From contig JAOAPV010000005.1 of the NCBI GenBank assembly GCA_025463055.1, forward strand, positions 186,001-250,000: DNA of 64,000 nucleotides, given 5' to 3'. The notes under the pieces were generated by a model that saw only the letters and a program-made list of their open reading frames with translations, was not told where the DNA came from and did no database searches. Below, in pieces: positions 27,206 through 35,388 of the stretch. The position numbers and the translations under genes were made by a program. The stretch's first letter is position 1. Every line of letters starts with the position of its first letter. The DNA is from Candidatus Acidiferrum typicum (GTDB lineage: Bacteria; Acidobacteriota; Terriglobia; Acidiferrales; UBA7541).

Positions 27206-28984
27206 ATGTCCGTTGGAGTGCCATCGAGCCTCACGGGGGATGCGATTGCCCATGGCCGCCGTTTGGAATCCTGGAAAGAGATTGCGGCCTATCTGGGTCG
27301 TGACGTCACGACCGTCCGCCGGTGGGAAAAGCGCGAGGGGCTGCCGGTACGCCGCCAACACCACAGCCGACTCGGGTCGGTCTACGCCTACACTTTAGAA
27401 CTCGACGCATGGCGGGGTGGGCGGGGGTCTGCAGCACCAACCGATGCACCAGATGCGCGCCAGCTGTCAGAGGTCGTGGGAAGCGGGGCTCGTGGGCGTA
27501 TGGCTGCGGCTCTAGCCGTCGTGGCCCTGGTGCTCGCCGCCGGCCTGATCTGGTTTTGGCGCGAGCGGACCACCATACAGCCGACGAGTGCCAACGGTGG
27601 TATCCGGTCACTCGCTGTCCTTCCACTCGAAAACTTCTCCGGCAAACCCGAGCAGGACTACCTATCCGATGGCATGACCGAGGCGCTGATTGCCCGGCTT
27701 TCGGCAATTCACGCGCTGCGTGTGATCTCGCGCACCTCAGCGATGCAGTTCAAGGGCACACGGAAGTCCGTGCCTGCGATTGGGAAGCAACTGAATGTCG
27801 ATGCGGTCATCGAAGGCTCGGTGCTGCGATCGGGAGACAAGATTCGCATCAGTGTTCAGTTGATTCGGGCCGACACGGACGAGCACCTGTGGTCTGTTAC
27901 GTATGACCGCGAGCTGCAGGACGTGCTGGCGCTGCAGAGCGATGTCACCCGCGACATTGCGCGTCACATTGAGGTGGCGGTTACTGGCGCGCAAAGAAGC
28001 TTACCCGTTACCCCGCGTACGGTGGCGCCCGACGTCTACGAAGCGTACCTGAAGGGCCGTTTTGCGTTGCACCAGAACAGCCGCGCCGGGCTACAGGAGG
28101 CGCTTCCGCACTTCCAGGCCGCGCTCGATGCGGACCCCACGTTCGCCCCGGCCTACGCGGGCTTGGCGGCTACTTACTCCGCTTTTGGTATGGTTTTCTA
28201 CGGCGAGCCTCCTAGCGACACTCGCCCAAAGACGGTCGTCGCGGCTCAGAAAGCATTGGAATTGGACCCCGGGCTTGTTGAAGCACGCGTCCTGCTCGCA
28301 AACGCGCTGCAGGAAGACTGGCACTGGGCGGAAGCGGAAGCCGAATACAGGCGGGCCATCGAACTGAGCCCCAGCGATGCGGGCGCTCATGTGCGCTTAG
28401 CGTATTGGCTACTATGCCAGGCGCGGACTGAGGAAGCGCTGGCGTCGGCGCGACGTTCGCAGGAGCTTGATCCGCTGGCGCTTCGCGGCATCGAAATCGG
28501 CTGGATCCTCTTTCATGCTCGGCGTTACAACGAGGCCATTCGGGAATTGCGCACTGTGCTGACCGTCGAACCTGAGAGCCCATTCGGTCTGTGGTTTCTC
28601 GGCTTTGCACTCATCGGCGCCGACCAGTTCGATGAAGCGATCCAAGTACTGGAGAGAACCGCTTCCGTCTCGCATCGCAGCTCGGCTGTGCTGGGCGTGC
28701 TCGTGCGGGCGTACGCGGGCGCCGGCCGCCGCGCGGAAGCGCTGCGGGTTCTTGACGAACTTCACCGGCGGCGGCAAGCGGGTTACGTCCCGACGGCAGC
28801 GTTTCTGAACGCCTACTTAGGCCTCGGTGACAAGGAGCAGTCATTTGTATGGCTAGGGCGTGCCGCCCAGGAACGATCGAACATGGTGCAGTACCTCAAA
28901 GTACATCCGTTTTTCGATCCCCTCCGCGGCGACCCGCGCTTCGCGGAGTTTCTCCGCCGGGCGAACTTCTCGCCCAGCAACTAA
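27206..28984 (+). CDS. CadC-like membrane regulator: HTH, TM helix, TolB-like domain, TPR repeats
   Basis: The protein has 592 residues. A MerR/excisionase-like HTH (SWKEIAAYLGRDVTTVRRWE, residues 22-41) is at the N-terminus, and a single membrane helix spans about residues 99-118. A periplasmic domain then opens SLAVLPLENFSGKPEQDYLSD, followed by VEGSVLRSGDKIRISVQLI-type strands, as in CadC-like and cyclase-associated proteins. From about residue 270 the sequence is TPR-like (YLKGRFALHQNSR, ALELDPGLVEAR, RAIELSPSDAGAH). Such one-component regulators bind DNA directly from the membrane. The target may be the divergent cytochrome gene. This layout is common in Acidobacteriota. Confidence 0.87.
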   Translation: MSVGVPSSLTGDAIAHGRRLESWKEIAAYLGRDVTTVRRWEKREGLPVRRQHHSRLGSVYAYTLELDAWRGGRGSAAPTDAPDARQLSEVVGSGARGRMAAALAVVALVLAAGLIWFWRERTTIQPTSANGGIRSLAVLPLENFSGKPEQDYLSDGMTEALIARLSAIHALRVISRTSAMQFKGTRKSVPAIGKQLNVDAVIEGSVLRSGDKIRISVQLIRADTDEHLWSVTYDRELQDVLALQSDVTRDIARHIEVAVTGAQRSLPVTPRTVAPDVYEAYLKGRFALHQNSRAGLQEALPHFQAALDADPTFAPAYAGLAATYSAFGMVFYGEPPSDTRPKTVVAAQKALELDPGLVEARVLLANALQEDWHWAEAEAEYRRAIELSPSDAGAHVRLAYWLLCQARTEEALASARRSQELDPLALRGIEIGWILFHARRYNEAIRELRTVLTVEPESPFGLWFLGFALIGADQFDEAIQVLERTASVSHRSSAVLGVLVRAYAGAGRRAEALRVLDELHRRRQAGYVPTAAFLNAYLGLGDKEQSFVWLGRAAQERSNMVQYLKVHPFFDPLRGDPRFAEFLRRANFSPSN

Positions 28985-29051
28985 CGACAGCACTTACCTA
29001 GCCCAGACAGAATGCTTCTGTACTTAGAGGGCGCGGGCAACGTATATACAT

Positions 29052-29067
29052 TGCAACCAGGGTTGCA
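29052..29067. repeat. Perfect short palindrome upstream of membrane protein gene
   Basis: TGCAACC-AG-GGTTGCA is a 7-base inverted repeat with a 2-base centre, about 83 bases before the ATG at 29150. The tight symmetry fits a dimeric regulator site better than an RNA hairpin. Confidence 0.35.
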
Positions 29068-29149
29068 CTCCTCATCGACTAGACTCGCCCGCATATTGGG
29101 AATTCATCCGCTTTATTATGCAAGTGTGACTACAACCTGCAACGATTGA

Positions 29150-29893
29150 ATGGACCATCACACAGTCGCGACCATCAGCATCACCGGCACCTGCTTTGAT
29201 GTGCTGGGTAGTCTTTACCTTGCTTATGACTTGCTGGGTGGGCAGCACGGTCCGTTGCGGCTGCTTACGCGGGTGGTGACGTACTCGCTTCTGTTCGGCA
29301 TTGGGTACGGCCTGGGGCTTGGTCTGTTCTTTGGCTTGGCTTCCGGCATTGCGACCGGCGTCACCCTGGCGATCGAGTTCAATAGGGCCGCGCGTGGACT
29401 GGATCATTACTCATTGCCGTGGGAAGGATTATTTGCGGCCATTCGCGGGTTTGCTTTCGGAGCTGGACTCTACAGGATTTTGGGTGTGAGATTCGCGGTC
29501 GCGTTCGCCATCCTAATCACTCTCGGCCAAGTATTCGCCTATTCTCGCGGCATGCGTCCTGGCATGGACTACTCGGCGTCTCGCCAGCCACGTTTTACGC
29601 GTCGCCAGTTTTTGGGGACGGTCGTGCGTACCCTCGGTTACATTGCCTCAGCCCTCTTCTGTAGTGCGCTGATCCGGCATGTGGACCATGTGTGGGCCTT
29701 TGCGGTCCGAGTAGGTCTCGTGACCGGGATCGTTACCGGCATTGGAGCGACGATCAACCCTTACATCGAATACTACGCTGAGAATCTTCCGGAGCGGCGG
29801 CTTGGGGTTTTCGGTATCGGGCTCATTCTTTGCGGCTTTGCGCTGCAGTCTGTGCAGTATTGGCTGGCGCTGTTTGATGTGCGGCTTACTTAG
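29150..29893 (+). CDS. Polytopic membrane protein of unknown function
   Basis: The protein has 247 residues with at least five hydrophobic stretches, including LLFGIGYGLGLGLFFGLAS, FAVAFAILITLGQVFAY and FGIGLILCGFALQSVQYW. Small-residue-rich helices (GIGYGLGLGLF, GIVTGIGA) suggest tight helix packing. I do not recognise a family. No ribosome site is visible before the ATG, so the start is uncertain. It stands alone, downstream of the HTH-TPR gene and convergent with the MarR-linked membrane gene. Confidence 0.7.
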   Translation: MDHHTVATISITGTCFDVLGSLYLAYDLLGGQHGPLRLLTRVVTYSLLFGIGYGLGLGLFFGLASGIATGVTLAIEFNRAARGLDHYSLPWEGLFAAIRGFAFGAGLYRILGVRFAVAFAILITLGQVFAYSRGMRPGMDYSASRQPRFTRRQFLGTVVRTLGYIASALFCSALIRHVDHVWAFAVRVGLVTGIVTGIGATINPYIEYYAENLPERRLGVFGIGLILCGFALQSVQYWLALFDVRLT

Positions 29894-30026
29894 CCGCACA
29901 TCGTAGCGCTACAGAGCAAATCCAAGACTTTGCGGTTGCTGCTTCGGGTTGACGCGCCAATCCGGAGATTGGCGTTCCCGGGGTACGCGCGACGAGCCTC
30001 TGCGCTTTGACGAACCCCTTCTACAC

Positions 30027-30668
30027 TCAGCTAGATTGCGGGATGGTGGAGGGGCTTGCTGTTTGGGTGACGCGCTGCGGGGCGGTTTTCCACGACCTTG
30101 CTTGCGCGATGCAGATTACGTGAAGAATTATAAACAGAGGCACCAGGAACGTTGGGATCAGGCTCAGCGGGAGCATGGTCATTGGGACCATTGGAGGGCC
30201 TTGCCGGTCAATCAAGGCAGCGGTTGTGCCTACGCTTACGGCAATGACCAGGTCCAGGATTCCGAGGAGTTGCCAGAATATGAAGTAATTGCGATGGGCG
30301 GGATCTGCGAGTTTCCACGCCACGTAAGACGCTGTGACTCCGATGAACATGTCGCCATAGCCAGCCGGGAACGCGAAGACTGCTGGGAGGATGCGATGCG
30401 CTTCCAGTAGGACGAAGGTGAATCCGACAAATCTCCAGGATTGCGCAGAGGTCAAAAGCTTTGGGTTCAAAGATAATGTGAAGCGTCGAAAGCTGTCGGA
30501 TGCTGCAAACCATAGCGAGAACACTACGATCGGGGTTACTGCGGCTATGGCGACAGCGAGGCCGATGCGATTGGCGTTGTTCTGGAACAGATGGAGGGCT
30601 GAGGCGGACAAGGCGAATACGAACCAGACGATGACGAGTCCGATGGTGAGTTTTGCGTAATTTTTCAT
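30027..30668 (-). CDS. Membrane protein cotranscribed with MarR regulator
   Basis: The protein has 213 residues and about six membrane segments, beginning at YAKLTIGLVIVWFVFALSAS and including GLAVAIAAVTPIVVFSLWF and LIPTFLVPLFIILHVICI. I do not recognise the family beyond a general resemblance to small integral-membrane proteins. Its ATG overlaps the stop of the marR-like gene by 4 bases (30665-30668), so it is translationally coupled and probably the direct target or partner of that regulator. The C-terminal tail is Thr/Ser-rich. Confidence 0.8.
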   Translation of the reverse strand: MKNYAKLTIGLVIVWFVFALSASALHLFQNNANRIGLAVAIAAVTPIVVFSLWFAASDSFRRFTLSLNPKLLTSAQSWRFVGFTFVLLEAHRILPAVFAFPAGYGDMFIGVTASYVAWKLADPAHRNYFIFWQLLGILDLVIAVSVGTTAALIDRQGPPMVPMTMLPLSLIPTFLVPLFIILHVICIAQARSWKTAPQRVTQTASPSTIPQSS

Positions 30669-31114
30669 AGCGAGTCTCCTTTTGTTGTGACTAAGCCGGT
30701 TACTTGATGGGTGAGTTGAAGAAGATCATTCCAGGCTTGTTGTCCAAGCTTCCTGCGCAGGCGCGATTGAACTTTCTCCCAGACGGGCATGGCGCGACCG
30801 AGCTGCGCTTCTCCGGCGCTGGAGAGACGTAGCCGTCGTTCCCGGCGGTCTTTGCCGGGGCGCTCTGCGAGCCAGCTTTGGCGCCGCATGATTGCGATGG
30901 TGCGGGTCAGGCTGGTGCTGTCCATGGCTAGCATTTCGCCGAGTTGTCCCTGAGAGACTTCTCCGGTGCGCCCGAGGACTTGCAGGATGGTGAGCTGCGT
31001 TGCTCGCAGACCGATGGGGCGGAGGGCGGTCTCGTAGAGCTGGGTGAGCGCGCGTGAGGTGCGGCGGAAGTTGCCGCACATGCAGGGGAGCATCGGTAAA
31101 AGCGATTGGCTCAT
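30665..31114 (-). CDS. MarR-family transcriptional regulator
   Basis: The protein has 149 residues from the ATG at 31114; earlier in-frame starts (31138, 31222) give sequence unlike MarR. The winged HTH reads GLRATQLTILQVLGRTGEVSQGQLGEMLAMDSTSLTR, split here as recognition helix MDSTSLTRTI and wing PGKDRRERRLRLS. The N-terminus has two Cys in LPCMCGNFRR. MarR proteins repress transport or stress genes and respond to small phenolics or oxidation. An AT-rich stretch just upstream (31118-31150) is the likely self-operator. The downstream membrane protein overlaps by 4 bases. Confidence 0.87.
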   Translation of the reverse strand: MSQSLLPMLPCMCGNFRRTSRALTQLYETALRPIGLRATQLTILQVLGRTGEVSQGQLGEMLAMDSTSLTRTIAIMRRQSWLAERPGKDRRERRLRLSSAGEAQLGRAMPVWEKVQSRLRRKLGQQAWNDLLQLTHQVTGLVTTKGDSL

Positions 31115-31287
31115 ACCATGATAGATGCATATACACATAGTTTGGTTATGCGGACGTGCGGAGGTTATGTCGAAGGTTCCGCAGGCAGCCTGTACGCGCA
31201 GGCAGGTAATCAGTGGGCACAAATGGGTGCGGCGGTGCGGCGCGGCGGGGCGGCGGGTCTACACTGACGGGAGACGAGGTGGAGAGT

Positions 31288-31671
31288 ATGAGACGGGTTT
31301 TGGTTGCAATGATGGTGCTGGTGGTGGCGCTGGCTGGTGCGCAGAATTTGGTGGGGCAACACAAGGGCGCTGGGGTGCTTACGGGCGTGGTGGTTGGGCC
31401 GGATGACAAGCCGGTTTCGCATGCCAGCGTGACGTATCAGTCGTCGGCGGGCATCGCGCCGCACGCGGTGCGCGCGGATTCGCAGGGGCGATTTACGATC
31501 GCGAAGTTGCATTCGGACAATTACGATTTGCGGGCTTCGGGGAGAGGCGTGTTCAGCGAGTGGGAGAAGAATGTTTCGGTGCGGTCGGGGCAGACGAAAT
31601 CGGTTACGTTGCGGCTGATTTATGCGAAGGAGATTCCGAAGACGTATACGAAGAGCAAGGCGAAGGAGTAG
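31288..31671 (+). CDS. Small secreted protein with carboxypeptidase-regulatory-like fold
   Basis: The protein has 127 residues from the ATG at 31288, preceded by a GGTGGAGAG ribosome site. A signal peptide (MRRVLVAMMVLVVALAGAQ) is followed by LTGVVVGPDDKPVSHASVTYQS and the DSQGRFTIAKLHSDNYDLRASG block typical of CarboxypepD_reg/Ig-like domains. The tail is Lys-rich (KTYTKSKAKE). Such domains occur on TonB receptors and secreted proteins; here the domain stands alone. It is divergent from the marR-like gene, whose product might regulate it. Confidence 0.75.
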   Translation: MRRVLVAMMVLVVALAGAQNLVGQHKGAGVLTGVVVGPDDKPVSHASVTYQSSAGIAPHAVRADSQGRFTIAKLHSDNYDLRASGRGVFSEWEKNVSVRSGQTKSVTLRLIYAKEIPKTYTKSKAKE

Positions 31672-31730
31672 CGGGGGCCAATTTCCGATTTGCGTGTTTA
31701 ATCAGATAGTACGAGCGTTCAGCTAATGCT

Positions 31731-32279
31731 TCAGGCAGCTCTCCGTGCGTAGAGTCGGTTTATTCTCGGTTGAAGCAGCCAAATTCCGATGAGAGAGAAG
31801 AAAAGCAGTAAAAGCGTTAGCGTATAGTCGTTGCGGGTAACGACCTCGCCCTTCTCCGCCATTAACAGGCTCTTGGACACGAAATAGAATGCGTAAAAGA
31901 CGCAGAACAAGGCGAGCAGGTGCACAGGAATTATGACGGTTTCCACTACATGATTGCGGCTCAGGAAAAATGGCAAGCCCGCAAGAAGGTATAGCGTTGG
32001 GAAAATAATGGCAAATCGAAAGAAGTGAATGTTTAGCTTGAGCGATGGCTCCGAAATCGAGAAGAGGAACCGCCCCATAGACCACAACCATCCCATAAAG
32101 CACGCGACGAACGGCAACATGACGACTTCCGAAAAGAGTCCAACCTTGAGGGGATTTTCTACGGGACCTTCAGGTACTGAACCCACAAGCACCATCGTCC
32201 CAACGAAATATGCACCCCACGTCAAGACAAAGACCTGCCAGTGTTTCGCGGAGAGAAAGAAGCCTGTTGTCCCCTTCAC
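31731..32279 (-). CDS. Membrane protein of unknown function
   Basis: The protein has 182 residues with about four to five hydrophobic segments: VFVLTWGAYFVGTMVLVG, VVMLPFVACFMGWLWSM, FFRFAIIFPTLYLLAGLPFF and LTLLLLFFSLIGIWLLQP. It ends in a short basic tail (RINRLYARRAA). No family is recognised. GC content appears lower than that of its neighbours, which may point to acquisition. It lies between the small secreted protein and the anti-sigma gene, with no overlap to either. Confidence 0.7.
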   Translation of the reverse strand: MKGTTGFFLSAKHWQVFVLTWGAYFVGTMVLVGSVPEGPVENPLKVGLFSEVVMLPFVACFMGWLWSMGRFLFSISEPSLKLNIHFFRFAIIFPTLYLLAGLPFFLSRNHVVETVIIPVHLLALFCVFYAFYFVSKSLLMAEKGEVVTRNDYTLTLLLLFFSLIGIWLLQPRINRLYARRAA

Positions 32280-32453
32280 GATTTCGCCAGTCCTCCGATT
32301 TAGCCCAATCTAGAGGAGGCTATCACACTGTTCAGGATGCCGTCGGGGTGGCGGCTCTTCTTCCACGTGCGAACTCGTCTGATGCGTGCTGCGCTGCTAA
32401 AGCGTTGGCAAGACCGCCGCACTCCAAAAGCAATGTGGTGCCGATCGCTCCAG

Positions 32454-33209
32454 TTATTGCATTAGGAGGTGATGGAGCTCGGCGAGGTCTTCGGGGGATA
32501 CGTCGGAGACGGCGCACATTTCCATGCCGGATTTGCGCCAGGTTATCCAGTGATAGCCGAGCTGGGAGCCGGAGAGGGGCTCGGAATCGGGTTCCGTTGT
32601 GGGCCAGACGAAAACGTTGACTAGATGTTTGCGGCGTGCGTAGACGAGCACGGCTACTGTGCGACCGCGGACTACGTCCAAGCGGCCACCCTGCAGGGGA
32701 AATCCTTCGTTTACAAAATCGTGGACAGGCGGAGCGAAGTCTAGCTTGCCGTCGAACCAGGGCTTGACGGTGTGCTGGTCGGTGGACTGAACATCTTCGA
32801 GATGGCCGGGCTGAAGGGAGCGCAGGTGCGCGTCCACTATGGCCGAGGCGAAATCGGTTCCGCTGGGGCTGCCGCGTAAAGCAGGGAATAGACGCCAGCC
32901 TAGGGAAACGGCCAAGAGAAGCGTGGCGGCTATCGCGAGCAAGCGCCAGGGAGCCGAGTTTCTGATTGGCGTGACGGAGGAGCGAGTGGTCGTGCCAAGT
33001 TGCGTTTGCAATTTTTGGCGCAGGGATGCGGGGGCTCGCTCGTATAGTCCAGCGCGCTGGATAGATGAGTGGAGGGTTTCCTGAGCCTCGAGAGCGGTGA
33101 CGCACTCGGCGCAGGAAATCAGGTGGCGCTCGAAATCGGCGGCACGTGCGGCATCGAGCTCGCCGTCAATGTAACCGTGGAGGACAGTTTGAGTGAGCTC
33201 ACAGGTCAC
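32454..33209 (-). CDS. Anti-sigma factor with zinc-finger (zf-HC2) domain
   Basis: The protein has 251 residues. The zinc-binding anti-sigma motif is His-x3-Cys-x2-Cys in RHLISCAECV near residues 29-36. A membrane helix lies at about residues 88-105 (RLLAIAATLLLAVSLGWRLF) and a periplasmic domain of about 145 residues follows. It should hold the ECF sigma factor at the membrane and release it on an envelope or redox signal. Its start overlaps the sigma gene's stop by 4 bases (33206-33209), the usual coupling for such pairs. Confidence 0.9.
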   Translation of the reverse strand: MTCELTQTVLHGYIDGELDAARAADFERHLISCAECVTALEAQETLHSSIQRAGLYERAPASLRQKLQTQLGTTTRSSVTPIRNSAPWRLLAIAATLLLAVSLGWRLFPALRGSPSGTDFASAIVDAHLRSLQPGHLEDVQSTDQHTVKPWFDGKLDFAPPVHDFVNEGFPLQGGRLDVVRGRTVAVLVYARRKHLVNVFVWPTTEPDSEPLSGSQLGYHWITWRKSGMEMCAVSDVSPEDLAELHHLLMQ

Positions 33210-33784
33210 GGCCGGCCTCCTGTTTCTGCTGCCTGTTTCTGTTGGACGGGAGGCTGGGTAAGAACGCGCTGCAGGCGCTGGCGGGCGCGGGCGAGCGCGG
33301 ACATCACAGTGCCTATGGGAACGGAAGTGATAGCGGCGATTTCCTTGTAGGAGCAGCCTTCGAGTTCGCGAAGGATCAGGACTTCGCGAAAACGCACGGG
33401 GAGCTCTTCGAGGGCGCGGGTGAGGCGCTCGCGATTGTCGCCGGCGATGGCCAGCGTTTCTGGGCTTACGCTTGGCTGCGGGTGCAGCTCTTCGTTGAAT
33501 TCAGTTGTCAGGTCCACGGAACGATTTTTCTCCAGCCATGTGTAGCAGGTGTTGCGCACGATCTGCAAAAGCCAGGCGCGGGCGTCGCCGCCGTGAAAGC
33601 CGCGGAAGAAACGAAACGCGCGCAGCATGGCTTCTTGCGCAACGTCCTCGGCATCGGCGCGGCCATGCATCAGCCAACGCGAAAGGTTAAAGGCGGCGTC
33701 GAGATGGGGCAATACCAACTGCTCGAAACGCGCCTGGTCCTGCGGGTCCAACACGTCCAATTTCCCTTCAACACCTGCACTCAT
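33206..33784 (-). CDS. ECF-type RNA polymerase sigma factor
   Basis: The protein has 192 residues from the ATG at 33784 (MSAGVEGKLDVLDPQDQARF); a longer open frame upstream is not sigma-like. Region 2 has HGRADAEDVAQEAMLRAFRFF and the WLLQIVRNTCYTWLEKNR core. Region 4 has LPVRFREVLILRELEGCSYKEIA with PIGTVMSALARARQRLQ as the DNA-recognition helix. It is an RpoE-like factor coupled to its anti-sigma factor. Divergently, the Tat-exported phosphoesterase, cupredoxin and DUF2231 genes are candidate regulon members. The promoter specificity is unknown. Confidence 0.92.
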   Translation of the reverse strand: MSAGVEGKLDVLDPQDQARFEQLVLPHLDAAFNLSRWLMHGRADAEDVAQEAMLRAFRFFRGFHGGDARAWLLQIVRNTCYTWLEKNRSVDLTTEFNEELHPQPSVSPETLAIAGDNRERLTRALEELPVRFREVLILRELEGCSYKEIAAITSVPIGTVMSALARARQRLQRVLTQPPVQQKQAAETGGRP

Positions 33785-33904
33785 GGAGGAGACCGCCTGG
33801 GCCTTGAGTTTATTCCCAAAGGTATGGAGCGGGGGAGGAATTAAAGGTGCCGAATTTTGGAATAAGGGCGGCGCCTTCGCGGTCTTGATGAATGAAACAC
33901 GTCC

Positions 33905-33950
33905 CAGAGCGGCGCGGGAACCCTGCAGTACACGCAACCGCGCCGCTCTG
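33905..33950. repeat. 13-base perfect inverted repeat in the sigma/phosphoesterase intergenic region
   Basis: CAGAGCGGCGCGG (33905-33917) and CCGCGCCGCTCTG (33938-33950) are exact inverted copies around a 20-base spacer that includes CTGCAG. The element sits 44 bases before the phosphoesterase ATG. No T-run follows on either strand, so a regulatory site or leader structure is more likely than a terminator. Confidence 0.6.
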
Positions 33951-33994
33951 TAAATGCCGCGTCTGCTGCGGAGTGGCGAGTTTAGGAGAAGAAC

Positions 33995-34966
33995 ATGGCA
34001 AAGCGAGTGAAAGACGAGATGGTGCACGATCACAATAATGATGGAGTCGATCGGCGCGGCTTTCTGAAGTGCATGGCGTGGGCGGGCACAGGCGCGCTCT
34101 GCGTGATGCAGGGCGGCGTACTGAAGTCGTACAGCTTGAGCCGGCTTGCGGATCTCGGAGCGTCTGCCCCCGCGGCGGGCGAGCTGAGCTTCGTGCAGAT
34201 CAGCGACAGCCACATGGGATTCAACAAGCCAGCCAACCCGGACGTAGCGGGAACACTGAAAGCTGCGGTGGACAAGATCAATGGGCTGAGCGTGGCGCCG
34301 GAATTCATGTTGCACACTGGCGACATTAGTCACCTTTCGAAGCCTGAGGAGTTCGATACAGTCGATCAGATTCTGAAGGGCGCGAAGCCGAAAAACGTGT
34401 TCTACGTCCCGGGCGAGCATGACGTGCTTAACGATGACGGCAAGCAATTTTTGGAGCGCTACGGCAAGGGCGCCAAGGGCGCGGGCTGGTACAGCTTCGA
34501 TAAGAAGGGCACGCACTTCATCGGGCTGGTGAACGTGATGAATTTAAAGGCTGGCGGGCTGGGGACGCTGGGACACGAGCAGCTGGAGTGGATCGAAGAC
34601 GACGTCAAGCATTTGAAGAGCAGCACGCCGATCGTGGTGTTCGCGCACATTCCGCTGTGGAGCGTTTATCCGGAGTGGGGCTGGGGCACGGACGACAGCG
34701 CGCAGGCCTTGGCATACCTGAAGAAATTCGGCTCGGTGACGGTGCTGAACGGGCACATTCACCAGACGATGCAAAAAGTTGAAGGGAACGTGACATTTCA
34801 CACGGCGTGTTCGACGGCATTTCCGCAGCCGCAACCGGGAAAAGCGGATTCGCCTGGCCCGATGAAAGTGCCGGCGGAGCAGTTGCGCAGCGTCCTTGGA
34901 ATTACTGACGTGAATTTTGTTACCGGACAGCACGCTTTGGCGGTGGTCGACTCTTCGCTGGCTTGA
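33995..34966 (+). CDS. Tat-exported calcineurin-like metallophosphoesterase
   Basis: The protein has 323 residues. A twin-arginine signal (DRRGFLK with Arg20-Arg21) is followed by the hydrophobic stretch CMAWAGTGALCVMQGG. Metallophosphoesterase motifs appear in order: SDSHMGF, HTGDISHLSK, VPGEHDVLND, VFAHIPLWS and NGHIHQ. The usual GNHE motif is GEHD here, a change I have seen as a subfamily variant. It should act folded in the periplasm on a phospho-ester or nucleotide. A GGAGAAGA ribosome site precedes the ATG. It heads a likely operon with the cupredoxin and DUF2231 genes. Confidence 0.9.
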   Translation: MAKRVKDEMVHDHNNDGVDRRGFLKCMAWAGTGALCVMQGGVLKSYSLSRLADLGASAPAAGELSFVQISDSHMGFNKPANPDVAGTLKAAVDKINGLSVAPEFMLHTGDISHLSKPEEFDTVDQILKGAKPKNVFYVPGEHDVLNDDGKQFLERYGKGAKGAGWYSFDKKGTHFIGLVNVMNLKAGGLGTLGHEQLEWIEDDVKHLKSSTPIVVFAHIPLWSVYPEWGWGTDDSAQALAYLKKFGSVTVLNGHIHQTMQKVEGNVTFHTACSTAFPQPQPGKADSPGPMKVPAEQLRSVLGITDVNFVTGQHALAVVDSSLA

Positions 34967-35028
34967 GCGCAGATAGAACGCAGCACGACGAATTTCAAAC
35001 TGACAAGAAATAGAAAGGATGGAAAGTC

Positions 35029-35388
35029 ATGAGGAGAGGTGTATGCAGTTTTGTTTTGATGGCGATAGGGATTGCCGCTGTGGCCTGTATGGAAGGCGGT
35101 TCGCGGCGCTCGATTGCGAGTGCGGGAGAGCCACCGGCTTCGAACGCGGAGGTGAAGATCGATAATTTCAGCTTTGGCCCACCGACGGTGACGGTGGCGG
35201 CGGGAACAACGGTGACGTGGACGAATCGCGACGACATACCACACACGGTCGTGAGCGATGACAAAGCATTCAAATCGAAGGTGATGGATACGGACGAGAA
35301 GTTTTCGTTCACGTTTGCGAAGCCCGGAACCTACAGCTACTTCTGCTCAGTACACCCGAAAATGACCGGCAAGGTAGTAGTGCAGTGA
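35029..35388 (+). CDS. Cupredoxin (plastocyanin/amicyanin-like lipoprotein)
   Basis: The protein has 119 residues. A lipobox-like AVAC places the lipidated Cys at residue 20. The mature domain opens VKIDNFSFGPPTVTVAAGTTVTW. The type 1 copper ligands are all present: His72 (DIPHTV), Cys106, His109 and Met112 (YFCSVHPKM). It should be a membrane-tethered periplasmic electron carrier. Its stop overlaps the GTG start of the DUF2231 gene by 4 bases, which implies coupling. It follows the phosphoesterase gene after 62 bases. Confidence 0.92.
   Translation: MRRGVCSFVLMAIGIAAVACMEGGSRRSIASAGEPPASNAEVKIDNFSFGPPTVTVAAGTTVTWTNRDDIPHTVVSDDKAFKSKVMDTDEKFSFTFAKPGTYSYFCSVHPKMTGKVVVQ

Noticed and set aside
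32280..32453. Possible small gene between the membrane protein and the anti-sigma factor
   Set aside because: Both strands are open over short distances but without start signals; it looks like ordinary or repeat-derived spacer.
33785..34516. Long upstream extension of the sigma-factor frame
   Set aside because: The extra sequence has no sigma-factor similarity and overlaps the phosphoesterase gene antisense; the ATG at 33784 begins a full-length ECF factor.
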